Below are positions 11,168 to 22,408 of a DNA stretch of 64,000 nucleotides, in pieces. The stretch is from positions 350,830 through 414,829 of the forward strand of contig NZ_LMMV01000012.1 of the NCBI RefSeq assembly GCF_001422405.1. Reading direction: 5' to 3'. Source of the stretch: Pseudorhodoferax sp. Leaf267 (GTDB taxonomy: Bacteria > Pseudomonadota > Gammaproteobacteria > Burkholderiales > Burkholderiaceae_C). Both the position numbers and the translations under genes were made by a program. Each line of letters begins with the position of its first letter. Within the stretch, counting starts at the first letter, position 1. Under the pieces are notes generated by a model. That model saw nothing but the letters and a program-made list of their open reading frames with translations, ran no database searches and was not told the origin of the DNA.

Positions 11168-12046
11168 TCAGTCGTCTTGGGTGATGGAGGCCATGCGCCA
11201 GCGCGCGCGGATGCTGCTGGCCTGCGCGATCTGGCGCTCGAGCGTGGGGCCGTCGTCGTGGAGGATGGACTGCTCCATGGCCTGCAGGGCCTGCTGGTGC
11301 CAGCGCAGTTGCGCAAGCAGTTCGGTCTTGTTGGCCAGGAAGATGTCGCGCCACATGGTCGGGTCGGCCGCTGCGATGCGTGTGAAGTCGCGAAAGCCCG
11401 GGCCGCCCAGGGCCAGGATCTTCTCGCCTCCGGGCTGGGCGGCGATGCCCTGCACCATGGCGAAGGCCAGCAGGTGCGGCAGGTGGCTGACGGCGGCGAA
11501 GGTGGTGTCGTGCGCATCGGGCGCCATGTGCACCAGCTTGCCGCCCACTGCAGCCCAGGCCTCGCGTGCACTCTGCAACTGGGCCGCCTGCGTCGTCGCC
11601 AGCGGGGTCAGGATCACATGCCGGCCCTGGTACAGCTCGGCGTCCGCATGCTCCACGCCCGCGACCTCCTTGCCCGTGATGGGATGGGCCGGCACGAACG
11701 ACCCGATGCGCTCGCCCAGCGCGCGCTCGGCTGCCTGCACCACGTCGCCCTTGGTCGAGCCCACGTCCATGACCAGCATGTCGGATGTGACCTGCCCGCG
11801 GATGGACGCCAACGTGCTCTCGGTTGCAGCGACGGGCACAGCGATGAGCACGATGTCGGCCCCGGCCACGGCCTGCTCGGCCGACACGGCCTGTGCGTCG
11901 ATGACGCCGAGCTCCAGGGCGCGCTGGCTGCTGGCCGGCGACCTGCTGTAGCCCACGACACGACCGACCAGGCCGGCGCGCTTGAGGGCCAGCGCGAACG
12001 AGCCGCCCATCAGGCCACAGCCGATCAGCGCGAGTTGTTGGAACAT
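11168..12046 (-). CDS. tyrA: Prephenate dehydrogenase
   Basis: A 292-residue NAD(P)-dependent dehydrogenase. The Rossmann motif is at residues 8-15 (IGCGLMGG), and the family motifs VMDVGSTKGDVV and PAHPITGKEVAGVEHA are present, the latter holding a conserved active-site His. It converts prephenate (or arogenate) to the tyrosine precursor. There is no chorismate mutase domain and no ACT domain, so it is the monofunctional type. It lies between pheA and aroA-cmk in an aromatic amino acid operon. The ATG at 12046 excludes a 150-base upstream extension that runs into pheA. Confidence 0.94.
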   Translation of the reverse strand: MFQQLALIGCGLMGGSFALALKRAGLVGRVVGYSRSPASSQRALELGVIDAQAVSAEQAVAGADIVLIAVPVAATESTLASIRGQVTSDMLVMDVGSTKGDVVQAAERALGERIGSFVPAHPITGKEVAGVEHADAELYQGRHVILTPLATTQAAQLQSAREAWAAVGGKLVHMAPDAHDTTFAAVSHLPHLLAFAMVQGIAAQPGGEKILALGGPGFRDFTRIAAADPTMWRDIFLANKTELLAQLRWHQQALQAMEQSILHDDGPTLERQIAQASSIRARWRMASITQDD

Positions 12047-12066
12047 GGCGCGCGCCCCGTCCAGGC

Positions 12067-13173
12067 TCACGCGCTGACCGGGTACGTGCCCAGCAGCTTG
12101 TAGAAGGCGCAGATGCGGCGCAGCTCTTCGAGCGCCTTGGCGACGTGCGGTTGGGACGGGTGGCCGTCCAGATCGATGTAGAAGAAGTATTCCCACTGGC
12201 CTGTGCGGGCGGGGCGCGACTCGAAGCGCGTCATCGAGACGTCATGGGTCTTCAGTGGCACCAGCAGGTCGTGGAGCGCGCCTGGGCGGTTGGGCACCGA
12301 CACCACGAGGCTGGTGCAGTCCTTGCCGGAAGCCGCCGGCGCTTCCAGCGTTTCGGGCAGGCAGATGATGGCGAAGCGCGTGCGGTTGTGCGCGTTGTCC
12401 TGGATGGCGCGCGCCGCGAGGTGCAGGCCGAACTGCGTAGCCGCGCGTTCGCTGGCCAGGCCGGCCCAGGCCGGGTTGGTGGCGGCGAGCCGCGCGCCCT
12501 CTGCGTTGCTGGAGACGGCCCGGCGCTCGGCGTGCGGCAGGTGGGTCGACAGCCAGTTCTGGCATTGGGCCAGGGCCTGGGGGTGGGCCAGCACGGCCTC
12601 GATGCCATCGAGTGAATCGGACAGGCGCAGCAGGTTGAACTGCACCGCCAGGCTGACAGAGCCCACCATGTGTGCAGGCGTGTCCAGCAGCAAGTCCAGC
12701 GAACGCGTGACGCCGCCTTCGGCCGAGCTCTCGATGCCGACCACGCCGAAATGTGCCGCACCAGAGGCCGTGGCTTGGAACACTTCATCAAAGTTGGCGC
12801 AGTACTGCAATTCCACGGCACTGCCGAAGTACTGCAGGGCCGCCTCTTCACTGAAGGTGCCGGCCGGCCCCAGCACGGCCACGCGTTGTGGCGCTTCCAG
12901 CGCCAGGCAGGCCGACATGATCTCGTTCCAGATCGCCCCCACATGTTCGTTGCGCAGCGGCCCCTTGTTGCGCGACTGGATCCTGGCGATGACCTGGGCA
13001 ACCCGGTCGGGGCGGTAGAAGGGCGAGCCCTCGCTGCGCTTGACGGCGCCCACCTGTTCGGCCACATGGGCCCGCTTGTTCAGAAGCGCCAGCAGTTCCT
13101 GGTCGAGTGCGTCGATCTGCACGCGCAGCGCCGCGAGATCGGGAGAGGAAACGGTGCTGGGCTCGGCACTCAT
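12067..13173 (-). CDS. pheA: Bifunctional chorismate mutase/prephenate dehydratase
   Basis: A 368-residue P-protein. Residues 1 to about 95 form an AroQ-type chorismate mutase (LRVQIDALDQELLALLNKRA), followed by prephenate dehydratase (VAVLGPAGTFSEEAALQYFG; NRTRFAII with the catalytic TRF). An ACT domain at the end (VSVPNRPGALHDLL and the ESRPARTGQW segment) is the known phenylalanine-binding regulatory site. It makes phenylpyruvate from chorismate and is expected to be feedback-inhibited by phenylalanine. It follows serC after 16 bases. The ATG at 13173 was chosen because upstream codons lie inside serC. Confidence 0.96.
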   Translation of the reverse strand: MSAEPSTVSSPDLAALRVQIDALDQELLALLNKRAHVAEQVGAVKRSEGSPFYRPDRVAQVIARIQSRNKGPLRNEHVGAIWNEIMSACLALEAPQRVAVLGPAGTFSEEAALQYFGSAVELQYCANFDEVFQATASGAAHFGVVGIESSAEGGVTRSLDLLLDTPAHMVGSVSLAVQFNLLRLSDSLDGIEAVLAHPQALAQCQNWLSTHLPHAERRAVSSNAEGARLAATNPAWAGLASERAATQFGLHLAARAIQDNAHNRTRFAIICLPETLEAPAASGKDCTSLVVSVPNRPGALHDLLVPLKTHDVSMTRFESRPARTGQWEYFFYIDLDGHPSQPHVAKALEELRRICAFYKLLGTYPVSA

Positions 13174-13189
13174 GGCGGGCTTGTCTCTT

Positions 13190-14290
13190 TCAGGCGTGGG
13201 ATTGCTCAAATTCTCGCATGTAGTCCACGAGCGACTGGACGCCGGCCAGCGGCATGGCGTTGTAGATGCTGGCCCGCATGCCGCCCACGGACTTGTGGCC
13301 TTTGAGCTGCAGCAGACCGCGCGCCTTCGCACCGGCCAGGAAAGCATCGTTGCGGCTTTCATCGCGCAGGAAGAAGGGTGCGTTCATGCGCGAGCGGCAG
13401 GCCGGCGCGACCTTGTTCTCGTAGAACTGCGAGCCGTCGATGAAGCTGTAAAGCAGCTCGGCCTTGGCGCGGTTGCGCTGCTCCATGGCGGCAATGCCGG
13501 TCAGGCCGCCTTCCTGCTGGCGTTTGAGCCACTGGAAGGTCAATCCGGCGATGTAGATCGCATAGGTGGGCGGCGTGTTGTACATGGAACCGTGTTCGGC
13601 CACCGTGGCGTAGTCGAATGCGCTGGGGCAGATCGGCAGCGCATGGCCGAGCAGATCCTCGCGCACGACGACCAGCGTCAGCCCGGCCGGGCCCAGGTTC
13701 TTCTGCGCACCGGCAAAGGCCAGGCCGACGCGCGACCAGTCGATCGGCCGCGAGGCGATGTGCGAGGAGCAGTCGATGACCAGAGGAGTATCTGAGCCCA
13801 GCGCCTTCAGGTCGGGCAGGATCTGGAACTCTACGCCGTGGATGGTCTCGTTGCTGCAGATGTGCAGGTAGCTGGCCTTGTCGCTGAGTTGCCAGCTACC
13901 GGGCATGCTGGTGTGCTGGTCCGCGGCATTGCTGGCGGCCAGGTGCGTCGTGCAGTAGCGCGCTGCCTCGTTGAACGACTTCTGGCTCCAGCTGCCCGTG
14001 ACCACGAAGTCGACCGTAGCGCCGCGCGACAGGTTCATCGGCACGATGGCGTTCTCGCCCAGGCCGCCGCCCTGCATGAACAAAATCTTGTAGTTGGCGG
14101 GCACGGCCAGCAACTCACGCAGATCAGCCTCGGCCTGCTCATAGATCGAGATGAACTCCTTGCCACGGTGGCTCATCTCCATGACGCTCATGCCGCTGCC
14201 ATGCCAGTCCAGCATTTCGCCGGCGGCCTCACGCAGAACTTCTTCGGGAATGGCAGCCGGGCCGGCGGAAAAGTTGTAGGGGCGGCGCAT
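13190..14290 (-). CDS. serC: Phosphoserine aminotransferase
   Basis: A 366-residue class-V aminotransferase. The N-terminus [17 protein letters not shown] is diagnostic, and K197 in [13 protein letters not shown] is the expected PLP lysine. It makes 3-phosphoserine from 3-phosphohydroxypyruvate and glutamate, and may also serve pyridoxal phosphate synthesis. The start at 14290 is preceded by GGAGC at a usual distance. It is the first gene of the serC-pheA-tyrA-aroA/cmk run and lies just after the gyrA terminator, so a promoter is expected between that hairpin and the start, unless it depends on readthrough. Confidence 0.97.
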   Translation of the reverse strand: MRRPYNFSAGPAAIPEEVLREAAGEMLDWHGSGMSVMEMSHRGKEFISIYEQAEADLRELLAVPANYKILFMQGGGLGENAIVPMNLSRGATVDFVVTGSWSQKSFNEAARYCTTHLAASNAADQHTSMPGSWQLSDKASYLHICSNETIHGVEFQILPDLKALGSDTPLVIDCSSHIASRPIDWSRVGLAFAGAQKNLGPAGLTLVVVREDLLGHALPICPSAFDYATVAEHGSMYNTPPTYAIYIAGLTFQWLKRQQEGGLTGIAAMEQRNRAKAELLYSFIDGSQFYENKVAPACRSRMNAPFFLRDESRNDAFLAGAKARGLLQLKGHKSVGGMRASIYNAMPLAGVQSLVDYMREFEQSHA

Positions 14291-14311
14291 GCGGAGCTCC
14301 GTTTGCAAAAG

Positions 14312-14342
14312 AAAAAACCGCACTGCCGTGAGGCGGCGCGGT
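14312..14342 (-). terminator. Intrinsic terminator of gyrA
   Basis: Read on the minus strand, ACCGCGCCGCC-TCAC-GGCAGTGCGGT forms an 11-bp stem with one mismatch and one G-U pair, followed directly by six T. It lies between the gyrA stop (14357) and the serC start (14290), so it should end most gyrA transcripts and separate gyrA from the aromatic operon. Confidence 0.8.
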
Positions 14343-14356
14343 GGGGCAGGTGGGTA

Positions 14357-17008
<2,652 letters not shown>

Positions 17009-17219
17009 GTGTCAGGCTTCGGCGGAGGTGCCGCATTTTAGGCTCAGGGGTGTGTGGCGAATCGGCAACAAACAGGCTGGTTTTGGGTTTCGTCCTACGG
17101 CTCCAGCCCTGGTCGCCATAGGGTCGTGTGGCACAATCAAATCGTACGTGCTCAGTGGTGGTCACTGTAGGCGTCCGGTTTCGCAGCGCTGCTGCGCCTT
17201 ATTCCCCCAGAGGAGAACC

Positions 17220-17867
17220 ATGAAGAAATTGAACAAAGTGGCGATGTTGTTTGCCTCCGCAGCGCTCGCTACTGCCGCAGGTGCCCAATCGGTCGACAAC
17301 TGGCGTACCGCCGATTCCAGCCTGGTCTGGAAGACGGCCGACCAAAGCCTGTGCTGGCGCAATGCCAACTGGACGCCGGCCACTGCTGCCGTGGGCTGCG
17401 ATGGCGCCATCGTTGCACAAGCCGCTGCTGCTCCTGCACCCGCACCGTCTGCTGCTCCTGCAGCACCTGGCGCGGCTCCGGTCGCTCCTGTTCCGCAGCC
17501 GCCCGCTGCCACGAAGGTGACCTACGCGGCCGATGCGTTCTTCGATTTCGACAAGTCTGTGCTGAAGCCAGAAGGCCGCGCCAAGCTTGATGATTTGGTC
17601 GGCAAGATCAAGGACATCAACCTGGAAGTCATCATCGCCGTCGGTCACACGGACTCGGTGGGCTCCGATGCTTACAACCAGCGTCTGTCGGTGCGTCGCT
17701 CCGAAGCGGTCAAGGCATACCTGGTTTCCAAGGGCGTGGAACGCAATCGCGTCTACACCGAAGGCAAGGGCGAGAAACAACCTGTCGCCGATAACAAGAC
17801 CGCCGAAGGCCGCGCGAAGAACCGTCGCGTGGAAATCGAAGTGGTCGGTACGCGCGCCAATCGCTGA
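17220..17867 (+). CDS. ompA: OmpA-family outer membrane protein
   Basis: A 215-residue exported protein. A signal peptide covers about residues 1-22 (KKLNKVAMLFASAALATAAGA). A short Trp-rich segment follows, with two near-repeats WRTADSSLVW and WKTADQSLCW, then an Ala/Pro linker, then an OmpA C-terminal domain (FFDFDKSVLKPEGRAKLDDL, NQRLSVRRSEAVKAYL, GRAKNRRVEIEV) that binds peptidoglycan. The usual N-terminal beta-barrel is absent, so it probably links the outer membrane or an unknown partner to the wall. The ATG has AGAGGAGA just upstream. Two terminator hairpins follow. Confidence 0.92.
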   Translation: MKKLNKVAMLFASAALATAAGAQSVDNWRTADSSLVWKTADQSLCWRNANWTPATAAVGCDGAIVAQAAAAPAPAPSAAPAAPGAAPVAPVPQPPAATKVTYAADAFFDFDKSVLKPEGRAKLDDLVGKIKDINLEVIIAVGHTDSVGSDAYNQRLSVRRSEAVKAYLVSKGVERNRVYTEGKGEKQPVADNKTAEGRAKNRRVEIEVVGTRANR

Positions 17868-17881
17868 TCGTCACGATGTCT

Positions 17882-17939
17882 CACGGGCTTTTTGGCCCGT
17901 GCGCCTCAAGCCCGCGAGCCTTGCTAGCGGGCTTTTTTT
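17882..17939 (+). terminator. Tandem terminator hairpins after ompA
   Basis: First hairpin CACGGGC-TTTTTG-GCCCGTG (17882-17901); second AGCCCGC-loop-GCGGGCT (17909-17933) followed by a run of seven T. The second is a textbook intrinsic terminator for the ompA transcript; ubiG starts 18 bases later. Confidence 0.88.
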
Positions 17940-17956
17940 ATGTTTTGGACCTTTGA

Positions 17957-18685
17957 ATGAACGCCTCCTTGAACGCTGACCCGGCGGAGCTGGCCAAATT
18001 TTCCGACTTGGCGCATCGGTGGTGGGACCCGGAAAGTGAATTCCGCCCCCTGCACCAGATCAATCCCTTGCGTCTCAACTGGATCCAGGAATCTATTGTT
18101 CTGCAGGGCAAGGATGTCGTCGACATCGGCTGCGGTGGTGGCATTCTGTCGGACAGCATGGCGCGCCGTGGCGCGAATGTGCTGGGCGTCGACCTATCGA
18201 CCAAGGCCTTGAAAGTCGCGCAACTGCACGCATTGGAAGCACAGACGCCCAACATCGCGTACCGCGAAGTCAGTGCGGAAGAGCTTGCGCAGGAGCGCCC
18301 GGCAAGTTTTGACGTGGTCACCTGCATGGAAATGCTGGAGCACGTGCCGGACCCGGCATCGATCGTGCGGGCTTGTGCGACCTTGGTCAAGCCAAGTGGT
18401 TGGGTCTTTTTTTCGACCCTGAACCGCAACGCCAAGTCATTTCTGTTCGCCATCGTCGGTGCCGAATACCTGTTGAAGTTGCTGCCCCGTGGCACGCACT
18501 CCTACGACAAACTGCTCCGGCCGAGTGAATTGGCGCGCTTCGTTCGTGGCGCGGGCCTGAGCATGGAGCATAGCCGTGGCCTCGAATACAACCCGCTGAC
18601 ACGGCGCTACTGGCTCAGCGCCGACACCAGCGTCAACTACATGCTCGCGACGCGCCGTCCGGCGGAAGGATCCCATGTTTCGTGA
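17957..18685 (+). CDS. ubiG: Ubiquinone biosynthesis O-methyltransferase
   Basis: A 242-residue class I SAM-dependent methyltransferase. The SAM-binding motif is [20 protein letters not shown], and the start ([32 protein letters not shown]) is diagnostic for UbiG. It performs the two O-methylations of ubiquinone synthesis at the inner membrane face. It overlaps the following gph gene by 11 bases, an association of ubiG and gph seen in many proteobacteria. The start lies 18 bases after the ompA terminator, so the promoter must overlap the ompA 3' region or the leader is very short. Confidence 0.96.
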   Translation: MNASLNADPAELAKFSDLAHRWWDPESEFRPLHQINPLRLNWIQESIVLQGKDVVDIGCGGGILSDSMARRGANVLGVDLSTKALKVAQLHALEAQTPNIAYREVSAEELAQERPASFDVVTCMEMLEHVPDPASIVRACATLVKPSGWVFFSTLNRNAKSFLFAIVGAEYLLKLLPRGTHSYDKLLRPSELARFVRGAGLSMEHSRGLEYNPLTRRYWLSADTSVNYMLATRRPAEGSHVS

Positions 18686-19349
18686 CGTCAAGGCCGTGCT
18701 GTTCGATCTGGACGGGACGCTGGTCGACAGCGCATTCGATCTGGGCGCGGCCGCCGATCAATTGCGTACCGACCGTGGTATGAATGCGCTCGGCGCTGGC
18801 CGCTACCGTGCCATGGCGGGTTCGGGTGCGCGCGGCATGCTGGGCATTGCGTTTGATATGACGCCCGAGCATCCGGACTTCGCCGCTCTGCGAGAAGAGT
18901 TCTTCGTCAACTACGAGCGAATGATGACGGAGCACACCGTCCTGTTCGACGGTGTAACGGCATTGATCGACCGTCTCGTGGCATGTGGCGTTCCCTGGGG
19001 CGTGGTGACGAACAAGTCCTCGCGCTTCTCTGTTCCGCTCACGGCCAGCATTCCGACCTTCGCATCCTCCGGCGTACTGATCAGTGGCGACACGACGCCA
19101 TTCAGCAAGCCGCATCCGACCCCCTTGCTCGAGGCGGCTAGCACGCTGGGCGTACCGCCTGCGGCCTGCATCTACGTGGGCGATGACGAGCGGGACATCA
19201 TGGCCGGCCGTGCGGCCGGCATGGGCACCGTCGTGGCCACGTATGGGTATCTGGGAGTTGCAACGGAGACCGCGAAGTGGGGCGCAGATGCCAGCATCGC
19301 CACACCGCTCGAACTGCTTTCTCTCCTTCCATCCTTGCAAATGCGGTGA
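18675..19349 (+). CDS. gph: Phosphoglycolate phosphatase (HAD family)
   Basis: A 224-residue HAD hydrolase. Motif I is [15 protein letters not shown] (both Asp residues present), motif II includes VVTNKS, and motif IV is [17 protein letters not shown]. The helical cap is of the phosphoglycolate phosphatase type. It removes phosphate from 2-phosphoglycolate, made during DNA repair or oxygenation reactions. The specificity among Gph-like enzymes is inferred from the ubiG-gph pairing. It overlaps ubiG by 11 bases and ends 21 bases before tmRNA. Confidence 0.88.
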   Translation: MFRDVKAVLFDLDGTLVDSAFDLGAAADQLRTDRGMNALGAGRYRAMAGSGARGMLGIAFDMTPEHPDFAALREEFFVNYERMMTEHTVLFDGVTALIDRLVACGVPWGVVTNKSSRFSVPLTASIPTFASSGVLISGDTTPFSKPHPTPLLEAASTLGVPPAACIYVGDDERDIMAGRAAGMGTVVATYGYLGVATETAKWGADASIATPLELLSLLPSLQMR

Positions 19350-19361
19350 GTGGCCTAAAAT
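19335..19361 (+). promoter_or_regulatory. Probable ssrA promoter
   Basis: TTGCAA (19335-19340) and TAAAAT (19356-19361) lie 15 bases apart, with the tmRNA 5' end 9 bases after the -10. The spacing is shorter than ideal, so the -10 is more secure than the -35. The -35 lies inside the end of gph. Confidence 0.5.
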
Positions 19362-19370
19362 AGCGAGCTT

Positions 19371-19757
19371 GGGGCTGCATTGGTTTCGACGTGGGTTCGG
19401 AATCGCAGTGGTGCATGTCGAGCTGAATGCGCTCGTAAAACAGATTCAAACAAACTAACTGCAAACGACGAACGTTTCGCACTCGCTGCTTAATTGCCAG
19501 TGAGCTTTACAACAGCAGGCCGATGGGCTGGGCAAGGGGTTCTTGACGCAAGTTGAGAGCTCCCGGCTGTAAAGATAATTTCATCGGCTGGCTCCGGACC
19601 GGGTACCTTGGTCGGGGGCGAGACAATAGGGTACTGGCGTCCTGTGTAGCGTGCGACTGCGCGACACAGGTGGCGAGACTCAAAACAGACCGCTAAACAT
19701 GTAGATCTGCGCGAAGATGGCTTGCGGACGGGGGTTCGAATCCCCCCAGCTCCACCA
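19371..19757 (+). ncRNA. ssrA: Transfer-messenger RNA (tmRNA)
   Basis: The 5' end GGGGCTGCATTGGTTTCGAC and the 3' end GGGTTCGAATCCCCCCAGCTCCACCA form the tRNA-Ala-like half; GGGGCU pairs with AGCUCC. The internal tag frame at 19461-19493 encodes ANDERFALAA followed by TAA. tmRNA with SmpB rescues stalled ribosomes and tags the unfinished protein for proteolysis. It is the one-piece form, about 387 bases. It ends with an encoded CCA and is followed by a strong terminator. Confidence 0.98.
19461..19493 (+). other. tmRNA tag peptide reading frame
   Basis: Ten codons give ANDERFALAA, then TAA. The resume codon is GCA (Ala). The tag ends in LAA as required for recognition by ClpXP-type proteases; the sequence is typical of beta-proteobacteria. 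Confidence 0.95.
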
Positions 19758-19764
19758 AACCCAA

Positions 19765-19794
19765 AGCCCCAACCGTCACTGGTTGGGGCTTTTT
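19765..19794 (+). terminator. Terminator of ssrA
   Basis: AGCCCCAACC-GTCACT-GGTTGGGGCT gives a perfect 10-bp stem with a 6-base loop followed by T5, 7 bases after the tmRNA CCA end. It may also read as a terminator stem on the minus strand (AAAGCCCC side). Confidence 0.92.
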
Positions 19795-19813
19795 CTCGTG
19801 CGGATCGTTCTCG

Positions 19814-20572
19814 ATGCAATTGCAGGATGTTCTTTTCTCCCAGGGCTTTGGCACGCGGCGCGTGTGTGCGGGCCTGATCCAGCAGGGTCTCGTGCGCGTC
19901 CATGGTCGCAACGCGACCGAGCCTGTGGTCTGCACCGACTCGACGCTGGACGTCACACCGCAAGGTCTGCGTTTCGAGGTGCAGGGCGTGGACTGGGAAT
20001 ACTTCGAGAAGGCCTACGTGCTGTTGCACAAGCCGGCCGGGACTGAGTGCTCTCAGAAGCCTTCGACCTACCCCAGCATCTACACCCTGCTGCCGTCGCC
20101 GCTGCGCCAGCGCCCCAACAAGAGTGCGGTGCAGGGCGTTCAGGCCGTGGGCAGGCTCGACCAGGACACGACCGGGATGCTGCTGCTGAGCGACGACGGC
20201 CAGTTCATCCACCGCATGAGCTCGCCCAAGAAACATGTGCCCAAGGTCTACGAGGTCCAGGTCAAGCATGCGCTCGACGCGCGCCAGGTCGAAGCCCTGT
20301 TGCGCGGCGTGGTGCTCGACGACGACCCGCGCCCCGTGCAGGCAGCGGCGGCCGAGATCGTCGATGCCGACGCCGCAGCGCTGCATCTGCGCCTGACCTT
20401 GACCAGCGGCAAGTACCACCAGGTCAAGCGCATGGTGGCCGCGGTCGGCAACCGGGTCGAAGCGCTGCACCGATCGCAGATCGGCACCATGGCGTTGCCG
20501 GACACGCTGGCCCCCGGGCAATGGTGCTGGCTGCGCCCGGCCGATCTGGCGGCGCTCGTGGCGCCGGCCTGA
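19814..20572 (+). CDS. rsuA: 16S rRNA pseudouridine synthase, RsuA family
   Basis: A 252-residue protein with an N-terminal S4 RNA-binding region (LFSQGFGTRRVCAGLIQQGLV) and the pseudouridine synthase core. The catalytic Asp is in GRLDQDTTGMLLLSDDG (near residue 116), and KYHQVKRMVAAVGNRVEALHR is the conserved C-terminal motif. RsuA modifies U516 of 16S rRNA; the choice between RsuA and its close relatives rests on overall pattern. It starts 20 bases after the ssrA terminator. Cytoplasmic. Confidence 0.9.
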   Translation: MQLQDVLFSQGFGTRRVCAGLIQQGLVRVHGRNATEPVVCTDSTLDVTPQGLRFEVQGVDWEYFEKAYVLLHKPAGTECSQKPSTYPSIYTLLPSPLRQRPNKSAVQGVQAVGRLDQDTTGMLLLSDDGQFIHRMSSPKKHVPKVYEVQVKHALDARQVEALLRGVVLDDDPRPVQAAAAEIVDADAAALHLRLTLTSGKYHQVKRMVAAVGNRVEALHRSQIGTMALPDTLAPGQWCWLRPADLAALVAPA

Positions 20573-20604
20573 GTACACTTTCCAGCTGATTCCAAAAGGG
20601 TGCC

Positions 20605-21591
20605 GTGAAGTCGTTTCTGTCTGTCCTGATCCGGCCCGTCTTGGCCGCCTTGGTCGTCCTGGTGCCGCTTGCGGCATCCGCGCAATCGCATCCCATCTTC
20701 GTGCTCAATTCGCTGGACGCCTCTGTCAGCGTGATCGACCCCGTGTCGTGGCAGGAGACGCGGCGCATCGCCACCGGCAAGGAGCCGCACCACCTGTACC
20801 TGACGCCCGATGAGAAGTCGCTCATCATCGCCAATGCGCTCGGCGATTCGCTGACCTTCATCGATCCGCGGACGGCGGAGGTGCAGAAGGTGGTGCAGGG
20901 CATCGTCGACCCGTACCACCTGCGCTTTTCGCCGGACATGAAGTGGCTGGTCATCGCTGCGAACCGGCTGAACCATGTCGATGTGTACCGCTGGAACGGA
21001 CAGGACTTGCAGCTGGCCAAGCGTGTGTCCACCGGCAAGACGCCCAGCCACCTTTGGATCGACAGCAAGAGCACGACGGTCTACGCCACGATGCAGGACA
21101 GCGACGAACTCGTCGCGCTGGACCTGGCCACGCAGGCCATCAAGTGGCGCGTGGCCACCGGACCGACGCCGGCCGACGTCTACGGCACGGCCGACGACAA
21201 GACGGTGCTCGTGGGCCTGACGGGGGGCGACAGCGTGCAGGTCTTCGACGTCTCCGGCAAGGAGCCACGGGCCATGCGCAACATCAAGACCGGCGACGGC
21301 GCCCACGCCTTCCGCGGTGCCGGCGACAAGCGCCACGTGTTCGTCAGCAACCGGGTGGCCAACAGCATCAGCAAGATCGATCTGCAGACCCTGGAGGTGG
21401 TCGCCAGCTACCCTGTGCCGGGCGGCCCGGATTGCATGGATTTGTCGGCCGACGGCAAGCTGCTGTTCGTGACCTCGAGGTGGGCGCGCAGGCTGACCGT
21501 GCTCGACCTGACAACCGGCAAGCTGTCACGCCAGGTCAAGGTCGGCCGTTCGCCGCACGGGGTCTGGACACTGGACCATGCGCAACGCTGA
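20605..21591 (+). CDS. Exported YncE-like beta-propeller protein
   Basis: A 328-residue protein with a GTG start. Residues 1-27 form a signal peptide ending in ASAQS. The rest is repeats of about 40 residues with the pattern VIDPVSWQETRRIATGKEPHHLYLTPDEKSLIIAN, matching the YVTN/YncE seven-bladed propeller. It is expected in the periplasm. Propellers of this class bind ligands or DNA, but no function can be set here. Its 3' end overlaps the deacetylase gene by 14 bases, so the two are likely translated together. Confidence 0.82.
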   Translation: MKSFLSVLIRPVLAALVVLVPLAASAQSHPIFVLNSLDASVSVIDPVSWQETRRIATGKEPHHLYLTPDEKSLIIANALGDSLTFIDPRTAEVQKVVQGIVDPYHLRFSPDMKWLVIAANRLNHVDVYRWNGQDLQLAKRVSTGKTPSHLWIDSKSTTVYATMQDSDELVALDLATQAIKWRVATGPTPADVYGTADDKTVLVGLTGGDSVQVFDVSGKEPRAMRNIKTGDGAHAFRGAGDKRHVFVSNRVANSISKIDLQTLEVVASYPVPGGPDCMDLSADGKLLFVTSRWARRLTVLDLTTGKLSRQVKVGRSPHGVWTLDHAQR

Positions 21592-22408
21592 CAGCCCGCT
21601 GCGCTGCCGGCGCAGTGCCGTGGCGGCACTGCTGGCCGTCTCGAGCGGCCTGGCCGCCGCCAACTGTGCCAAGCCGCTGTATCTCACATTCGACACCGGC
21701 CACATGGGCATCGCGCCGTTGGTGGCAGAAGTGCTCAAGCGCCAGGCCGTGCATGTCACGTTCTTCGCTGCGAACGAGTCCACGCAGACCGGCGACGGCA
21801 GCCTGGGCGACGATTGGGCCTCCTGGTGGCGCGAGCGTGCCGCGGAGGGCCATGCCTTTGCTTCGCACACGTTCGACCATGTGTACTGGACGTCGGACGT
21901 GGCCCCGGCGCGCGATGGCACGCCGCGCTTTCGCATCCGCGCCTCGGCCGGGCCGCAAGTGGGCCAGACCCGGCTGGTGTCGGCGCCCCAGTACTGCGAG
22001 GAAATCGACCGGGCGGCGCAGCGCCTGGAAGTGTTGACCGGGCAGGCGCCTCTGCCGTTGTTCCGCGCGCCTGGCGGTCGCACCTCGGCAGCCCTGGTCG
22101 AGGCTGCGCGGCAATGCGGCTATGCGCATGTCGGCTGGTCGCCCGCCGGCTTCCTCGGCGACGAGCTACCCAGCGAACGGTCGCCCAACGCGCAACTGCT
22201 GGAGCAGGCGCTGCGCGACATCCGCCCGGGCAACATCCTGCTGGCCCACCTGGGCATCTGGTCGCGCAAGGACCCCTGGGCGCCGGCCGTGCTGGAGCCG
22301 CTGATCGTCGGCCTCAAGGCCAAAGGCTTTTGTTTCGCCACGCTGCGCGAGCACCCTGAGTTCGGCAGGTGGATCGCAGCGCAGAAAGATCGGCCGTGGA
22401 TGCGCTGA
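21578..22408 (+). CDS. Exported polysaccharide deacetylase-like protein
   Basis: A 276-residue protein with a signal peptide (about residues 1-27, basic start and Ala-rich core) and a NodB fold. Motif 1 is TFDTG where the family has TFDDG: the first Asp, the catalytic base, is kept but the metal-binding second Asp is Thr. Motif 2 is HTFDH with both metal His residues, and motif 3 is FRAPGGRTS. It should remove acetyl groups from an amino sugar or a related substrate in the periplasm, if active. The neighbours (propeller, membrane hydroxylase) suggest an envelope role; the substrate is unknown. Confidence 0.83.
   Translation: MRNADSPLRCRRSAVAALLAVSSGLAAANCAKPLYLTFDTGHMGIAPLVAEVLKRQAVHVTFFAANESTQTGDGSLGDDWASWWRERAAEGHAFASHTFDHVYWTSDVAPARDGTPRFRIRASAGPQVGQTRLVSAPQYCEEIDRAAQRLEVLTGQAPLPLFRAPGGRTSAALVEAARQCGYAHVGWSPAGFLGDELPSERSPNAQLLEQALRDIRPGNILLAHLGIWSRKDPWAPAVLEPLIVGLKAKGFCFATLREHPEFGRWIAAQKDRPWMR

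Noticed and set aside
9347-12103. 918-codon plus-strand frame opposite aroA-cmk and tyrA
   Set aside because: Composition is Gly/Gln/Arg/His-rich without motifs; the minus strand encodes well-known enzymes.
19371-19757. Short protein-coding genes inside the tmRNA region
   Set aside because: The region is explained fully by tmRNA structure; only the tag frame is translated.
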